Under the pieces are notes generated by a model that saw only the letters and a program-made list of their open reading frames with translations, did not search any database and was not told the DNA's origin. From JBFGCT01 sp963825565 (lineage in GTDB: Bacteria > Actinomycetota > Acidimicrobiia > Acidimicrobiales > Ilumatobacteraceae), in NCBI GenBank assembly GCA_963825565.1, contig CAWGTW010000007.1, positions 496,001-560,000 on the forward strand: a stretch of 64,000 nt of DNA, written 5' to 3'. Position numbers and translations under genes: made by a program. Of the stretch, positions 7,652-17,673 are shown in pieces. Position 1 is the stretch's first letter; each line of letters opens with the position of its first letter.

Positions 7652-7714
7652 CTACCGGAGAATTACTACGAGGTCGAACTCGAGGACGCTGGGTGCGGCG
7701 CTCACGGCGATCAT
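7652..7714 (-). CDS. ilvBNC leader peptide (branched-chain attenuator)
   Basis: A 20-codon frame from ATG 7714 to TAG 7652 encodes MIAVSAAP..., ending in Leu-Val-Val-Ile-Leu-Arg. The run CTC GTA GTA ATT CTC includes GTA and ATT codons that are scarce in this GC-rich DNA, which would sensitise ribosomes to shortage of charged Val and Ile tRNAs. AGCACGC and GCGTGCT words after the stop can form a small pairing before the terminator at 7600-7623. This is the classic layout of ilv/leu attenuation. It is too short for ordinary gene callers. No clear Shine-Dalgarno is present, so leaderless initiation is possible. Confidence 0.8.
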   Translation of the reverse strand: MIAVSAAPSVLEFDLVVILR

Positions 7715-7785
7715 GATGCCATCATCGGCCGCGTTTGACAAACCCTTGAGGAGATTCGTCGGGTCGACCGCGCCACCTCCCTCCG

Positions 7786-10700
7786 ATGACGGCCACCGAT
7801 GACGACCGCCGCCGCCGTCGGACGACCCGGGTCCGGGTGACGCTCCAGCGCTATCGTCGCCGCGATGCCGGCCGCCGAGTCCACTCCTCCGTCGCGGGGT
7901 CGAACGTGACGGCCGCGCCCGCCGGAGCGACCGGCCGTCTCGTCCGGCTCGGCGACCGTGACGCCTACCGCATCGACCACCTGGAGCTGATGGAGCCGTT
8001 CCTCACCACGGTGGTGTCCGACACCGACCTGTGGATGTTCATCTCCAGCAACGGCGCGCTCACCGCCGGTCGCATCGATGCCGACCATGCGATCTTCCCG
8101 TACCTGACCGACGACCGGCTGCACCGCTCGGTCGGCCATGCCGGACCGGTGACGATCATCGCCCGGACCGGCGAGGCGGGCCGCGAGCTGTGGCGGCCGT
8201 TCGACACGATCTGCCCTCCGGAGTGCACCCGGGCGATCACCAAGGGCACGCTCGGCAACGTACTCGTCCTCGAGGAGCACAACGAGCGGTGGGGCTTGAC
8301 GTTCACCGCGGCGTGGAGCCCGTCGGGGACCTATGGCTGGGCGCGGACCGTCGAGGTCACCGGCGACCATCCGGCCGAGCTCGACGTGCTCGACGGGCTG
8401 CTCGACGTCATGCCGACCGGGGTGCACGCGACGACGGAGCTGACCAGGTCGAACCTCGTCGACGCGTACAAGCGGTCCGAGACCGGGCCGTACGGCACCG
8501 CCGCCATCTACTCGCTCGAATCCCTCGTCACCGACCGGGCCGAGCCGGGCGAGGCGCTCGCCGCCACCGTCGTCTGGTCGACCGGGTTCACGTCGACTCG
8601 GCCGATCCTCGACGAGCGGGCGGTCGACGACATGCTCAGCGGAGCACCGCCCCGGGCGACCCCGCTCCTCACCGGGCTCCCGGGCGCATACCTGCTCCAC
8701 GGCCCGATCACGGTCGGGGCGGCGCGGCCCGCATCGTGGACGATCGTCGCCGACACCGACCTGGACCACGCCGAGGTCATCGACCGGCTCGACGACGTCA
8801 GCACGCCCGGAATCGGCTGGCGGCTCACCGCCGACATCGAGACCGGGCACCGCCGACTGCACACCCTGCTCGAGGGCACCGACGGGTTCCAGCACTCCGC
8901 CGATCCGATCGCCGACGCGCACCATCTCTCCAACGTGCTGTTCAATTCGATGCGTGGTGGGGTGTTCCCCTACGGCTACCGCATCCCGATGGCCGACCTC
9001 GCCGACTTCCTCGGCGTCCGCAACCGACCCTGCCGCGAACGCCACCTCGATGCGCTCGGCGCCCTCGGCGACTGGGCCGACCTCGCCGACCTGCACGCGC
9101 TGGCGGACGGGAGCGGCGATCCTGACCTCGTCCGGCTCGTCCTCGAATACCTGCCGCTGACGTTCTCCCGCCGCCACGGCGACCCCAGCCGCCCGTGGAA
9201 CGCATTCTCGATCCGGGTCCAGGACGATGTCGGTGGCGAACTGCTCACGTACGAGGGCAACTGGCGCGACATCTTCCAGAACTGGGAGGCGCTGCTCCAG
9301 TCGTACCCGGCCTACTTCCCCCACGTCGTCGCCAAGTTCCTCAACGCGTCGACCGCCGACGGGCACAACGCCTACCGCATCTCGCGCAACGGGATCGACT
9401 GGGAGGTGCCCGACCCCGACGACCCGTGGAGCAACATCGGGTACTGGGGCGATCACCAGATCGTGTACCTGCTGCGCCTGCTCCAAGCGTGGGAGCGGTT
9501 CGTGCCCGGGGCGACCGACGCCTGGGTCGACCGCCGTGACTTCGCCTACGCCGACGTGCCCTACCTGATCGCCGACTACGACGACATGGTGGTCGACTCC
9601 CGCGACACGATCACCTACGACACCCGACGGGCCGTTGCGATCGAGCGCCGCGAGCAGGCGATCGGGACCGACGGGCGACTGCTGGTCACGACCTCGGGCG
9701 CGTTGGCCCGGGCCGGGATGATCGAGAAGCTGCTCGTCCCGGCGCTCGCCAAGCTCTCGGCGTTCGTGCCCGGCGGCGGGATCTGGATGAACACCCAGCG
9801 CCCGGAGTGGAACGACGCCAACAACACGCTGGCGGGCAACGGGTTGTCGGTCGTCACGCTCGCCCATCTCGTGCCGTACGTCGGCTTCGTCCGCGAGCTC
9901 GCGGCCCGGATCGACAGCGGACCGGTCGGGATCTCGCCGCTCGTCGTGCGCTGGCTGCGCGAGGTCACCGACGCGTTCCTGCTTCACGACACCTCGGGCA
10001 TCGGCGACGACCGCCGCCGCCGGTCGCTGGTCGACGCGCTCGGCTCGATCGGCACCGACCACCGGAGGCGGCTGGCCGAGGGCGTCGGCGATGACGTCGA
10101 GGGCTTGGCGACCGACGAGATCGAACGGTTCTGCGCGGCGGCGCTGGCCCACCTCGAACCGAGCTTGCTGGCTGCCCGCCGGCCCGACGGGCTGTACCAC
10201 TCCTACAACCGCATCTCGTTCCCGACCGGCGACACCGCCGCAGTCGACCACCTCGGAGCGATGCTCGAAGGTCAGGTCGCGGTGTTGTCGTCGGGCACGC
10301 TCGACGGCCGGGCAGCCCTCGAGGTCGTCGATGCGCTCTTCGAATCCGACATCTACCGCCCCGACCAGGACTCGTTCATGCTGTACCCGGAGCGGGTCCG
10401 GCGGGCGTTCCTCGACGGGAACACGCTGACCCCGAACCAGGTCAACCGAGCGCAGTTCCTCGCCGCCCCGTTCGACGAGCGGTGGCGCCCCGTCTTCACC
10501 GTCGACCGTCATGGCGACCTCCACTTCCGGCCGACCTTCTCCGACGGCGCGATCCTGACGCGCGCGCTCGCCGAGATCGATGCCGCACCCGACGAACGGG
10601 CGATGGTCGAGGCGCTCTACGAGGAGTTGTTCGACCACGCCTCGTTCACCGGCCGCTCGGGAGCGATGTACGGCTACGAGGGGATCGGCTCGATCTACTG

Positions 10701-11247
10701 GCACATGGTCGCCAAGCTGTTGCTCGCCATCCAGGAGAACCACGCCGCCGCCGCCGGCCGTGGTGAGCCGGACGAGGTCGTCGACGGACTCGCCGGGGCG
10801 TACCGGCGGGTGCGCAACGGGCTCGGGTTCCGCAAGACCCCGCAGCGCTACGGGGCGTTCCCGACCGACTGCTACTCGCACACCCCGGCCGGTGCGGGTG
10901 CGAAGCAGCCGGGCATGACCGGGCAGGTGAAGGAGGAGATCCTCAGCCGCGTCGGAGAACTTGCCCTCCGGGTCGACCGAGGCACGATCCGGCTCGCGCC
11001 GAGCCTGATCGACCGGGACGAGCTCTTCGGGGCCGACGGCGACACGATGACGTTGACGTTCTGCGAGGTGCCGATCGCGATCACACCCGGATCGGCCGAC
11101 TCGGTGCGGACGCTGTGGACCGACGGGCGCGAGGACGTCGCAGCAGGAACGGTCCTGCCCGTCGCGGCCGCCCACGAGGTCTTCGGACGCTCCGGTGCGA
11201 TCGAGCGCATCGAGTTCACGATCGCCCCGCCGTCGATCGGGCGCTGA
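7786..11247 (+). CDS. Large conserved protein of unknown function, possibly carbohydrate-active
   Basis: A protein of up to 1153 residues with no signal peptide or transmembrane helix, so probably cytosolic. I do not recognise the family with certainty. It is rich in aromatic residues and motifs such as NAFSIRVQDDVGGELLTYEG, DPWSNIGYWGDHQIVYLLRL and, near residue 673, RPEWNDANNTLAGNGLSVVT. The W-N-D-x-x-N element recalls the catalytic loop of (alpha/alpha)6 enzymes such as GH94 phosphorylases, which suggests a glycoside hydrolase or phosphorylase; this is inference only. The first 40 codons are Arg-rich and look non-coding. A GTG at 7906, just before the region that reads like a folded domain (GRLVRLGDRDAYRIDHLEL), is the likelier start. 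It is divergent from the ilv operon and convergent with the RnfD-like gene. Confidence 0.75.
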   Translation: MTATDDDRRRRRTTRVRVTLQRYRRRDAGRRVHSSVAGSNVTAAPAGATGRLVRLGDRDAYRIDHLELMEPFLTTVVSDTDLWMFISSNGALTAGRIDADHAIFPYLTDDRLHRSVGHAGPVTIIARTGEAGRELWRPFDTICPPECTRAITKGTLGNVLVLEEHNERWGLTFTAAWSPSGTYGWARTVEVTGDHPAELDVLDGLLDVMPTGVHATTELTRSNLVDAYKRSETGPYGTAAIYSLESLVTDRAEPGEALAATVVWSTGFTSTRPILDERAVDDMLSGAPPRATPLLTGLPGAYLLHGPITVGAARPASWTIVADTDLDHAEVIDRLDDVSTPGIGWRLTADIETGHRRLHTLLEGTDGFQHSADPIADAHHLSNVLFNSMRGGVFPYGYRIPMADLADFLGVRNRPCRERHLDALGALGDWADLADLHALADGSGDPDLVRLVLEYLPLTFSRRHGDPSRPWNAFSIRVQDDVGGELLTYEGNWRDIFQNWEALLQSYPAYFPHVVAKFLNASTADGHNAYRISRNGIDWEVPDPDDPWSNIGYWGDHQIVYLLRLLQAWERFVPGATDAWVDRRDFAYADVPYLIADYDDMVVDSRDTITYDTRRAVAIERREQAIGTDGRLLVTTSGALARAGMIEKLLVPALAKLSAFVPGGGIWMNTQRPEWNDANNTLAGNGLSVVTLAHLVPYVGFVRELAARIDSGPVGISPLVVRWLREVTDAFLLHDTSGIGDDRRRRSLVDALGSIGTDHRRRLAEGVGDDVEGLATDEIERFCAAALAHLEPSLLAARRPDGLYHSYNRISFPTGDTAAVDHLGAMLEGQVAVLSSGTLDGRAALEVVDALFESDIYRPDQDSFMLYPERVRRAFLDGNTLTPNQVNRAQFLAAPFDERWRPVFTVDRHGDLHFRPTFSDGAILTRALAEIDAAPDERAMVEALYEELFDHASFTGRSGAMYGYEGIGSIYWHMVAKLLLAIQENHAAAAGRGEPDEVVDGLAGAYRRVRNGLGFRKTPQRYGAFPTDCYSHTPAGAGAKQPGMTGQVKEEILSRVGELALRVDRGTIRLAPSLIDRDELFGADGDTMTLTFCEVPIAITPGSADSVRTLWTDGREDVAAGTVLPVAAAHEVFGRSGAIERIEFTIAPPSIGR

Positions 11248-11330
11248 CGCTCGCTGTGGCACGCTGACGCTCGTTGACGCGTGACTGCGTTACCGGGACA
11301 TCGACGATCGCGGGCGCGGCGGCCGGGGGA

Positions 11331-12944
11331 TCACCCCGGATCGAGCGTGTCGGTCGTCAGCCACCGGTCGCCGTTCACCGGTCGTAGCGTGAACGTGGTC
11401 GACAGCGGCTCGGTGACCCGTTCGACGACCTCGTCGTCGGGTCCGTACGTGATCCACTCGACCGTCCCGTTCGCCACCACGCCGGCGTTGGCCCCGCTCT
11501 GGGCGCCCTGTGGGAACACGACGATGAGGTCGAGGGTGTCGAACTCGTAGCGGCCGACCGTGCGCTCTCCCGACGCGATCGAGTCGGCGACGGTCTGCTG
11601 GTACTCGGCCAGCCGGTCGCCGTGGTCGACCGAGGCGAGCAGAGCGGCGTCACCCGTCAGGATCGCCTCGTCCTCGACGGAGAGGTTGCCGGCGAGGGTC
11701 TCGACGAGCGCACGCGCTCCCTCGGGGGTTTCGAGGCCGGCACCGAACCCGTCGATCCTGCGCTCGATCGTGATCTCGGGCAGCTGCGCCAGATCGACCG
11801 CTTCCAACCTGACGGTGGGGGTCACCGGCGGCGTCGCCGAGGTCGGGCGCGCCGGCATGCCGGCCACCACGATCCCTGCCGCGCCGACCGCCAGCGCGAC
11901 GACCACGAAGGCGCCTCGTCCGGCGGCCCGGCCGACGCTCGACGAGGGCCCGACGAGCACTCCCCGTACGTACGCCGGCACGGCGTCCGCATCCGACGCC
12001 CGCTGGGGGAAACGGTGGTCGAACCAGGGCCGCAGCGCACACATGATCACCAGCCCGCCGAGCAAGCCGACCTTGGCCCCGAACTCGGTGGTCTGCGGTG
12101 CGATGAGCAGCGTGCACACGACGCCGACCGACGTCGCGAACGCGACGCGCGCCACCCGTCCGGCAGGAACCGTGCGCGGGTCGGTGATCATGAAGAAGAG
12201 GAAGATCAGCACCTCGGGCGAGATGACGATGATCCACCAGAAGTGGAGCCCGGTCACCGGTGCGAACGACCAGCGGGCGGTGATGCTGTGCCCCGACGCC
12301 GCCAGCAGGGCCGTGCCGGCAGCGAGGGTCACCCAGAACGCGGCGGCCATCGGGACGAGATCGAGGCGCTTGCCGACCGAGAGCCCGCCGACGACGATCA
12401 CGACGTACGCCGCGACGAGGCCCCAACCGAGCGGCCCCCACCAGAAGTCGAGCGGCTCGACGCGACCGCTGCCGAACAGCACGAACGCCCCGACGAGCGC
12501 CACGTTGGACGGGTTGAACACGTGCACGCCGCGATACCGGATCAGGTACTTGGTCGCCATCCCGGCGGCGGCGACCCCGACGTACCAGTACCAACCGTGC
12601 AGGCTCCACCAGTCGCCGTGCGCGGTTCCCGGGACGCGCAGGACCAGGGAGATCCCGCCGGCGGTCAGCAGGGCGCTGCCCGGCCAGATGAGGGCGCCGC
12701 TCCTGACAAGGGTGACCGCGGCTTCGATCAGCGCGCACGTGGCGAGCGTCAGGACGATCTGGGCGATGGAGATGTCGAAGCCGAGCGACAGTTGGCCGAG
12801 CGCGTGCACGCTGAGCACCACCGCCGACACCTGCAACCGCGGGTCGCGCAGGCTCGGCGGGACGACCGGGATGACGCGGTCGCCGACGACCACGCGATGG
12901 GTCCGGGTGTGGGCCTGGGTGAGGTGGGTGGTGGATGTCGACAT
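11331..12944 (-). CDS. RnfD/NqrB-like multi-pass membrane protein with a C-terminal extracytoplasmic domain
   Basis: 537-residue membrane protein. About ten hydrophobic helices span residues 35-370 and contain the conserved elements RGVHVFNPSNVALVGAF and LFFMITDPRTVPAGR, which I associate with the RnfD/NqrB transporter family and its UnbU relatives of enediyne clusters. The final 160 residues (from about TPTVRLEAVDLAQLPEI) are soluble and probably outside the cell; this extension is not part of RnfD or NqrB. No other Rnf/Nqr subunits lie nearby, so a complete Na+- or H+-pumping complex is not indicated. A role in flavin- or redox-linked membrane chemistry is possible but unproven. Confidence 0.65.
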   Translation of the reverse strand: MSTSTTHLTQAHTRTHRVVVGDRVIPVVPPSLRDPRLQVSAVVLSVHALGQLSLGFDISIAQIVLTLATCALIEAAVTLVRSGALIWPGSALLTAGGISLVLRVPGTAHGDWWSLHGWYWYVGVAAAGMATKYLIRYRGVHVFNPSNVALVGAFVLFGSGRVEPLDFWWGPLGWGLVAAYVVIVVGGLSVGKRLDLVPMAAAFWVTLAAGTALLAASGHSITARWSFAPVTGLHFWWIIVISPEVLIFLFFMITDPRTVPAGRVARVAFATSVGVVCTLLIAPQTTEFGAKVGLLGGLVIMCALRPWFDHRFPQRASDADAVPAYVRGVLVGPSSSVGRAAGRGAFVVVALAVGAAGIVVAGMPARPTSATPPVTPTVRLEAVDLAQLPEITIERRIDGFGAGLETPEGARALVETLAGNLSVEDEAILTGDAALLASVDHGDRLAEYQQTVADSIASGERTVGRYEFDTLDLIVVFPQGAQSGANAGVVANGTVEWITYGPDDEVVERVTEPLSTTFTLRPVNGDRWLTTDTLDPG

Positions 12945-13023
12945 GCGGCCGTCGCGGTGGTTCGTGCCCGCTTCCCGAACAGTACTGCCGTCGCCAGATC
13001 CCGTCCCGGCGACCGGCCGACGT

Positions 13024-13884
13024 TCAATCGGCCGGGAACGCTCCCTGCAGCTGTGCGGCGGTCACGGTGTTCTCCAGCAGGCAGGCGATCGTCATCGGGC
13101 CGGTGCCACCGGGCATCGGGGTGATCCAGCCGGCGACCGCGCTGACCGGCTCGAAGTCGACGTCGCCGACGATCCCCGACTCGGTGCGCGACACACCGAC
13201 GTCGATGACCGCCGCGCCCGGCTTGACCATGTCGGAGGTGATCATGTGGGCTTGCCCGGCGGCGCCGACGACGATGTCGGCCTCGCGCACCACGTCGGCG
13301 ATGTTCGGGGTTCGGGAGTGGGCCATCGTGACCGTGGCGTCGACCCCCTTGCGGTTGAGCAGGAGCGACAGCGGCAGACCGACCAGCGTCGACCGGCCGA
13401 TCACGATCGCCCGCTTGCCCGAGATCGGCACGTCGTACTTCTCGAGGAGGCGCATCACGCCGAGCGGCGTGCAGCCGACGAGCCCCGGGCGACCTCGCAG
13501 TAGGCGACCCATCGACCGCTCGGTCAAGCCGTCGACGTCCTTCTCCGGTGGGATCAGGTCGAGCACCGGCTCGGCGTCGAGACCGTCGGGCAGCGGGAGT
13601 TGGACGAGGATGCCGTGGACCGAGTCGGCGGCGACGAGTTCGGAGACGACCGTTTCGACCTCGGCCTGGGTGGCCGTCGACGGCAGTTCGCGGTGCTGCG
13701 ACTGCAGGCCGGCCTTGGCCGCCATCTGGTGCTTGCTGCGGACGTAGCGCTGGCTCGGACCGTCCTCGCCGACCAGCACGGTCGCCAGGCAGACCGCGGG
13801 CGAGCCAGCCGCCTCGATGCGTCCCGCGAGCCCGGCGACGATCTCGTCGCGCAACGCCTTGCCGTCCATGATGATCGCCGTCAC
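13024..13884 (-). CDS. folD: Methylenetetrahydrofolate dehydrogenase / cyclohydrolase
   Basis: 286-residue bifunctional enzyme interconverting 5,10-methylene-, methenyl- and 10-formyl-tetrahydrofolate with NADP+. The catalytic lysine lies in YVRSKHQMAAKAGL, followed by GILVQLPLPDGLD, DVDGLTERSMGRLL and the Rossmann segment GKRAIVIGRSTLVGLPLSLLL. The C-terminus has the PMPGGTGPMTIACLLENT motif. A GTG start at 13884 (VTAIIMDGKALRDE) fits the family N-terminus better than the ATG at 13869. The same frame continues open upstream through the tandem repeats, but that extension is repeat sequence and not part of the protein. Confidence 0.95.
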   Translation of the reverse strand: MTAIIMDGKALRDEIVAGLAGRIEAAGSPAVCLATVLVGEDGPSQRYVRSKHQMAAKAGLQSQHRELPSTATQAEVETVVSELVAADSVHGILVQLPLPDGLDAEPVLDLIPPEKDVDGLTERSMGRLLRGRPGLVGCTPLGVMRLLEKYDVPISGKRAIVIGRSTLVGLPLSLLLNRKGVDATVTMAHSRTPNIADVVREADIVVGAAGQAHMITSDMVKPGAAVIDVGVSRTESGIVGDVDFEPVSAVAGWITPMPGGTGPMTIACLLENTVTAAQLQGAFPAD

Positions 13885-13936
13885 GGCCCGGACACTATCC
13901 GTGCGCCGGTAACCAACCCGCCCCGACCTCCACCCA

Positions 13937-14290
13937 CGACGCCCCACGACGTCTCGGCGGCCACAGACCCGCAAGCCGACACCACCGACCCCGAGACGCA
14001 ACGCGCCACCCGACGCCGCCACCGACCTCACCGCCCCACGACGTCTCGGCGGCCACAGCCCCGGAAGCCGACACCACCGACCCCGAGACGCAACGCGCCA
14101 CCCGACGCCGCCACCGACCTCACGCGCCCCACGACGTCTCGGCGGCCACAGACCCGCAAGCCGACACCACCGACCCCGAGACGCAACGCGCCACCCGACG
14201 CCGCCACCGACCTCACGCGCCCCACGACGTCTCGGCGGCCACAGACCGCAAGCCGACACCACCGACCCCGAGACGCAACGCGCCACCCGG
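13937..14290. repeat. Four tandem copies of a 92-93 bp intergenic repeat
   Basis: The unit beginning CCCCACGACGTCTCGG starts at 13942, 14034, 14127 and 14220 and continues through GACCCCGAGACGCAACG to CGACCTCA. Copies differ by only a few bases or single-base indels. Each unit contains the 8-bp inverted pair CGTCTCGG and CCGAGACG. The array fills the gap between folD (minus) and the class IV aminotransferase (plus), so it lies between divergent starts. Copies are too long and unspaced for CRISPR. The 93-bp period keeps reading frames open on both strands, which creates spurious ORFs. Confidence 0.9.
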
Positions 14291-14321
14291 GGAGTCGGGT
14301 ACCGGGTCCTACAGTTGCCCG

Positions 14322-15134
14322 ATGCACGTCTGGATGAACGGTGCCCTCCTCGATCCGGCGTCGGCGAGGGTCGGGATCGACGACCACGGACTCGTCGTCG
14401 GGGACGGAGCGTTCGAGACGCTGCGCGTCGTGCGCGGGACCGCCTTCGCGCTGAGCCGCCACCTCGCCCGCCTGACCCGCACCCTCGACGCGTTGTCGAT
14501 CACCCGGCCCGACGACGCGCTGCTGAGGAGGGCGGTCTCGGAGGTGATCGACGCCTCGGCACTCGATTCGGGGCGGCTCCGACTGACGGTCACCGGCGGC
14601 GGCGGTTCGCTCGGCACCGATCCTCCGAGCGGCCCGCCGACCGTGATCGCGATCTTCGCCGCCGGATCGGGGCCTCCCCCGCCGATCGCGATCACCGTCC
14701 CGTGGACGCGCAACGAGCACGGCGCGGTCGCCGGCTTGAAGACCACGTCGTACGCCGAGAACGTCCGCGCCCTGCGTGCCGCCCACGACGTCGGCGCCGG
14801 CGAGGCGTTGTTCGCCAACACCGCCGGGGAGCTCTGCGAGGGCACGGGTACGAACGTGTTCGTCGTCGTCGGCAACGAGGTCACCACGCCCCCGTTGTCG
14901 TCGGGCTGCCTGGCCGGGGTGACCCGCGAGCTCGTCGTCCGGATGGCCGGCGTCGCCGAGCGCCCGCTCCCACTCGACGTCCTGTGCACCGCCGACGAAG
15001 TCTTCCTGACTTCGACCACGCGCAACGTCCAGGGCCTCGCCCGGATCGACGATCGGGACCTCCCCGTCGGCCCGGTCACCGAGCGCATCGCCGCCGCCTT
15101 CGCCGACCTCGTCGCCCGCGACCTCGACCCCTGA
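14322..15134 (+). CDS. Class IV PLP aminotransferase (BCAT / aminodeoxychorismate lyase type)
   Basis: 270-residue fold-type IV PLP enzyme. The Schiff-base lysine lies in AGLKTTSYAENVRAL near residue 142, the pyridine-nitrogen glutamate in GELCEGTGTNVFVV, and the phosphate-binding TADEVFLTSTTRNVQG near the C-terminus. N-terminal features (MNGALLDPASARVGIDDHGL, GDGAFETLRVV) are shared by IlvE, PabC and D-amino-acid aminotransferase. Sequence alone does not separate 4-amino-4-deoxychorismate lyase (PabC, folate) from a branched-chain aminotransferase. The short length and the nearby folD slightly favour PabC. It is preceded by the tandem repeats and converges on ino1. Confidence 0.85.
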   Translation: MHVWMNGALLDPASARVGIDDHGLVVGDGAFETLRVVRGTAFALSRHLARLTRTLDALSITRPDDALLRRAVSEVIDASALDSGRLRLTVTGGGGSLGTDPPSGPPTVIAIFAAGSGPPPPIAITVPWTRNEHGAVAGLKTTSYAENVRALRAAHDVGAGEALFANTAGELCEGTGTNVFVVVGNEVTTPPLSSGCLAGVTRELVVRMAGVAERPLPLDVLCTADEVFLTSTTRNVQGLARIDDRDLPVGPVTERIAAAFADLVARDLDP

Positions 15135-15155
15135 CACCCCACACCGCGCCCCACA

Positions 15156-15194
15156 GGTGAGACCGAGCGCGACCTCGTCGCGCCGAAACTCACC
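15156..15194. repeat. Dispersed imperfect palindrome (GGTGAGA...CTCACC), copy 1
   Basis: A 39-bp element beginning GGTGAGACCG and ending GCGCCGAAACTCACC, with complementary ends. It matches two copies at 33323-33413. It lies between convergent genes (aminotransferase and ino1), so it may act as a bidirectional terminator or be a REP-like element. Confidence 0.55.
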
Positions 15195-15314
15195 GCAATC
15201 GGTTCCTGAGTCGGGATCGGTTCGTACGCCTCGCAAGGCACCGCCGAGGGATGTTGCCTCAGGGCGGCGCCGAAGTCGGCGACACCGCGAGCGGGCGAAC
15301 CGGACCGACTCGGG

Positions 15315-16616
<1,302 letters not shown>

Positions 16617-16686
16617 GGTGCAAATGATAAGGGTCTGTATTGATACCGCGTTAATTGTGAAGTAAATCTAAACTATTGTGCAGGGT
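16617..16686. promoter_or_regulatory. AT-rich divergent promoter region, ino1 / lysR
   Basis: Seventy bases between two divergent starts are far more AT-rich than the surroundings and contain TTGATA, TTAATTGTGAAG and TAAATCTAAACTATTG. On the plus strand, TTGATA followed 17 nt later by TAAATC resembles a promoter for the LysR gene. Poorly matching sigma-70-like hexamers also exist on the minus strand. A LysR binding site (T-N11-A) is likely here but cannot be fixed by eye. Confidence 0.5.
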
Positions 16687-17587
16687 ATGCCCGACGGTCG
16701 TCCGCCACTCCCCGACATCTCGATCCGCCAACTGGAGTATCTCGTCGCGGTCGCCGACGCGCCGACGTGGGCGGCGGCCGCCGAGTCAGCGGGCGTGACC
16801 GCGTCGGCGTTGTCCCAGGGCCTGGCGGAACTCGAGCGTCGGGTCGGCATCACGCTCTTCGAACGCGACGGGCGTCGCCGGCGACTGCCGCGAGACCGCA
16901 TCACCGGTGCTCGATCACGCACGCCACGTGCTCGCGCTCACCGCCGACCTCGCCGGTTGGTCCCGCCGCATCGCAACCGGCGAACAAGGTCAGGTCCGGG
17001 TCGGCATGATCGACGCGGCGGCGGTCGTCCACTTTCCCGACGTGCTCCGCGACTTCCGCGACGACCATCCGGGCGTCCAGCTCCACCTGACCGTCGAACC
17101 GTCGGGTGCCCTCCTCGACCGACTGCGTGCGGGCGCGATCGACCTCGTCGTGTGCGTGCGGCCACCGGCACACGAGGTCGGTGTCGACACCGAGGTGTTG
17201 TTGGTGGAGGAGCTCGCCGTCTACCCCCCGGAAGGGATCACGCCCGGCGATCCGGCGACGTGGGGGCCGTGGGTGCTGTTTCCGACCGGTTCCCACACGC
17301 GGGCCGACATCACCGAGGCGCTCCACGCGCTGGGTGCACCGGTCGAGGTGGTGGCGGAGTCGCACCAACCGGAGGTCCTCCGGCAGATGGCGCGGCTGGG
17401 GACGGGCTGGACGGTGCTCCCGGTCGCCCAAGCCGAGTCGGGCGACCCGGCACTGCATGACGGCCGGCGGCTGACCACCCGCGAACTCGTGATCGCGACC
17501 CGCTCCGGCGCGATCGTCGATCCCGCGGTGGACGAGCTCGTCGCCGCCCTCCGCCGTGCGAGCGCGGAGAGGAGGCCGCACGCCTGA
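16687..17587 (+). pseudogene. LysR-family transcriptional regulator, interrupted by one frameshift
   Basis: The first frame, from ATG 16687 (GTG 16678 possible), encodes the winged helix-turn-helix: ISIRQLEYLVAVADAPTWAA, then SAGVTASALSQGLAELERRV and GITLFERDGRRRRL. A shift near 16880-16900 is needed to enter the frame ETASPVLDHARHVLALTADL, which carries the whole substrate-binding domain (GQVRVGMIDAAAVVHFPDVL to the end). Both halves are well conserved, so a one- or two-base error in the GC-rich stretch is likelier than decay. The repaired protein would be about 300 residues, normal for LysR. It is divergent from ino1, its probable target. Confidence 0.75.
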
Positions 17588-17673
17588 CCGCTGGCACGTC
17601 CGGAAGCCTGACACACCGAAGTCACCTACGTTGTTGAGCCACCCCACCACGAACTCCGAGAGGGAGCAGCCCC

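Noticed and set aside
7711..11262. An open frame of nearly 1,200 codons on the minus strand, opposite the large plus-strand protein
   Set aside because: Its translation is dominated by Arg, Val, Asp and Gly with no domain-like pattern. It is the antisense shadow of the plus-strand gene in GC-rich DNA.
13024..14286. folD frame extended upstream by about 130 codons
   Set aside because: The extension is translated tandem repeat (93-bp period keeps the frame open). The conserved FolD N-terminus begins at 13884.
13937..14290. Possible CRISPR array
   Set aside because: Units are 92-93 bp, directly adjacent, with no variable spacers and no cas genes.
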